Assembly: GCF_002752675.1 (NCBI RefSeq)
Contig: NZ_CP024608.1
Location: 1,240,001-1,304,000, forward strand
Source of the DNA: Massilia violaceinigra
GTDB taxonomy: Bacteria; Pseudomonadota; Gammaproteobacteria; Burkholderiales; Burkholderiaceae_D
Length of the DNA stretch: 64,000 nucleotides
Direction of reading: 5' to 3'
Made by a program: the position numbers and the translations under genes. Under the pieces are notes generated by a model that was not told where the DNA came from, did not search any database, and saw only the letters and a list, made by a program, of their open reading frames with translations. Positions 62,795 through 64,000 of this stretch are shown here, one piece after another; positions within the stretch are counted from its first letter, which is position 1; each line of letters opens with the position of its first letter.

Positions 62795-63799
62795 TCAGGT
62801 CGCGCGCGCAGGTCCCGGGCGTTCCGAAAAACGGGCGCGGTACTGCAGCGGATTGACGCCGAAATTGCGGAGAAAAACCCGGCGCAGCGTTTGTTCTTCG
62901 GCGTAGCCAATCTTCGTGCAAATGGCTTTCAGGGGCAGGGTGCTCGATTCCAGCGCCCGGCAGGCCGCTTCCATGCGCATCGCCTCGACGGTCTTGGCCG
63001 GCGTGCGGCCCACCGTGGCGGTGTAGACGCGCACGAAGGTGCGCAGCGACATGTTCGCCATCGTCGCAAGGCGCGCCACGCCGAGGTCTTCGTCGATGTG
63101 GCTGGCGATCCATGAATGCAGGCTGGCGAAATTGCCGTCATCGCGCGCCTGCGTGGCCAGGGGAACGCTGAACTGGGATTGTCCGCCGGCGCGCTTGATG
63201 AACATCACCAGCTGGCGCGCGGTCTGGATGGCGATCTGGTGGCCATGGTCCGCTTCGATCAGCGCCAGGCTCATGTCGATGCCGGCGGTGACCCCGGCCG
63301 AGGTCCAGAGGGCGCCATCCTGGATGAACAGGGCATCGGCATCGACCCGCACTTCCGGGTGGCGCTGCCGGAGGCGATCGACCCAGGCCCAGTGCGTGGC
63401 CACGCGGCGAGCGTTCAACTGGCCGGCGGCGGCCAGCACGAACGCCCCGGTGCACACCGAGCACAGTCGCCGCGCGCTGGCCGCGTGCCGGCCGATCCAG
63501 GCCACCAGTTCCGGACACACGGTAAATTCCTCGCCCTTGCAGCCGCCCGCGACGATCAGCGTATCGATATCTGCTCCGTCAAGCGTGGCCACGGCGCGCG
63601 TGTCGACCGCCAGGCCGGCGCTGGACATGACGCTGCCGCCGCTGACGGAGGCAATGACGGTTTCATACAGCAGCGGCGCACCCTCGACCTGGCCCAGCCG
63701 GTTGGCTGTGGCGAAGGCCTGCAGCGGACCGGCCAGGTCGAGCAGGTTCATGTCCTCGTACGCGAGAAAGACAATGCGGCGCGTGGTCGAAGCAGGCAT
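62795..63799 (-). CDS. GlxA-type AraC family regulator with DJ-1/PfpI domain
   Basis: This 334-residue regulator has an N-terminal DJ-1/PfpI-like domain (IVFLAYEDMNLLDLAGPLQAF, CSVCTGAFVLAAAG) and a C-terminal AraC HTH (NMSLRTFVRVYTATVGRTPAKTVEAMRMEAACRAL and KIGYAEEQTLRRVFLRNFGVNPLQYR). Such regulators often control amine or amino-acid breakdown. The stop is 15 bp from that of the convergent DUF2058 gene. Confidence 0.9.
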   Translation of the reverse strand: MPASTTRRIVFLAYEDMNLLDLAGPLQAFATANRLGQVEGAPLLYETVIASVSGGSVMSSAGLAVDTRAVATLDGADIDTLIVAGGCKGEEFTVCPELVAWIGRHAASARRLCSVCTGAFVLAAAGQLNARRVATHWAWVDRLRQRHPEVRVDADALFIQDGALWTSAGVTAGIDMSLALIEADHGHQIAIQTARQLVMFIKRAGGQSQFSVPLATQARDDGNFASLHSWIASHIDEDLGVARLATMANMSLRTFVRVYTATVGRTPAKTVEAMRMEAACRALESSTLPLKAICTKIGYAEEQTLRRVFLRNFGVNPLQYRARFSERPGPARAT

Positions 63800-63834
63800 G
63801 CGTGTTCCTTATGTAAGCCAATACCGAAAGCGCA

Positions 63835-64000
63835 TTATCGCCCCTGCCACGGATACTCCGCTTCCAGCACGACGAAACGGGCGGCCGCCGTGCCGTAGCG
63901 GGTGGTGATGTCGTCGAGCGCTTTGTCGAGTACCCGGGCTGAAGGCGTGGCGTCGAACTCGGGCAGCACCCAGTCGAGCGGCTTGCCCTGGCCTGCGACC
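63835..64000 (-). CDS. C-terminal part of an unidentified protein (5' end outside window)
   Basis: On the minus strand an open frame runs from the window edge to a TAA at 63835-63837, ending ...FVVLEAEYPWQGR. About 54 codons are visible, containing DWVLPEFDATPSARVLDKAL. No family is recognised. It ends 35 bp upstream of the GlxA-type regulator start, on the same strand, so the two may be co-transcribed. Confidence 0.55.
   Translation of the reverse strand, partial: VAGQGKPLDWVLPEFDATPSARVLDKALDDITTRYGTAAARFVVLEAEYPWQGR

Overview
The window is high-GC DNA, densely packed with genes, and looks like a free-living betaproteobacterium of the Oxalobacteraceae (Massilia/Telluria/Duganella type). 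The evidence is a PEP-CTERM protein, very large TonB-dependent receptors, a pectin-degradation locus, a PAS/GGDEF/EAL signalling repertoire, and protein sequences of burkholderialean style. The taxonomy is inferred from gene content. No rRNA, tRNA, CRISPR array, integrase or transposase gene was seen.

Layout. 1-9.6 kb: a partial DUF3016 gene; an ECF sigma / membrane anti-sigma candidate / secreted protein operon; a thioesterase; a PQQ-type sugar dehydrogenase lipoprotein; an MFS transporter; a MEDS-GGDEF-EAL protein; two envelope proteins; and a Tat-exported YcbK-like peptidase. 9.6-14.6 kb: a PEP-CTERM protein and a 1052-residue subtilase in one operon, closed by a strong bidirectional terminator, then a lipoprotein. 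14.6-18.6 kb: a TetR-SDR unit with matching operators, and a LysR gene divergent from a GST and a flavin-nucleotide-binding oxidase, with a perfect inverted repeat between them. 18.6-35.8 kb: a pectin (probably rhamnogalacturonan I) utilisation locus. It has two TonB receptors, GH105, DUF4861, an alpha/beta-hydrolase esterase, GH43, a pectin methylesterase, a CE12 rhamnogalacturonan acetylesterase and a FadR-type GntR regulator. Promoters of one shared architecture, with TTGGYCWGRCCAA-like palindromes, mark it as a regulon. Several families of palindromic repeats are inserted in it, one of them in frame inside the methylesterase gene.

35.8-42.5 kb: an ammonium transporter, a PAS-GGDEF-EAL protein, a PsiF-repeat protein, and a putative light-response unit (MerR-like regulator, FolE, short BLUF protein). 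42.5-48.4 kb: a stress cluster with two small heat-shock proteins (one with a 145-residue Gly/Ala/Ser-rich extension), a DksA-type zinc finger protein, a disordered protein, a DJ-1/Hsp31-type protein, an orphan ParA, Dps and an LLM flavin oxidoreductase. 48.5-55.2 kb: a chemoreceptor, a candidate Pho box upstream of a small lipoprotein and a Tat-exported phosphocholine-type phospholipase C, a host-attachment-family protein, a membrane-anchored unknown, and an HDOD protein whose 3' end is duplicated as a remnant. 55.6-64 kb: a decayed and an intact tandem copy of a DUF6351 lipoprotein, the C-terminal remnant of a soluble PQQ glucose dehydrogenase, a double-CAP protein, DUF2058, a GlxA/AraC regulator and a partial gene.

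The most notable features are the self-consistent pectin regulon with its four matched promoters, the palindromic elements inside it (one adding 18 codons to an enzyme, one in a receptor's 5' leader), the BLUF/MerR/FolE unit, the extended small heat-shock protein, and the tandem DUF6351 pair with one copy broken.
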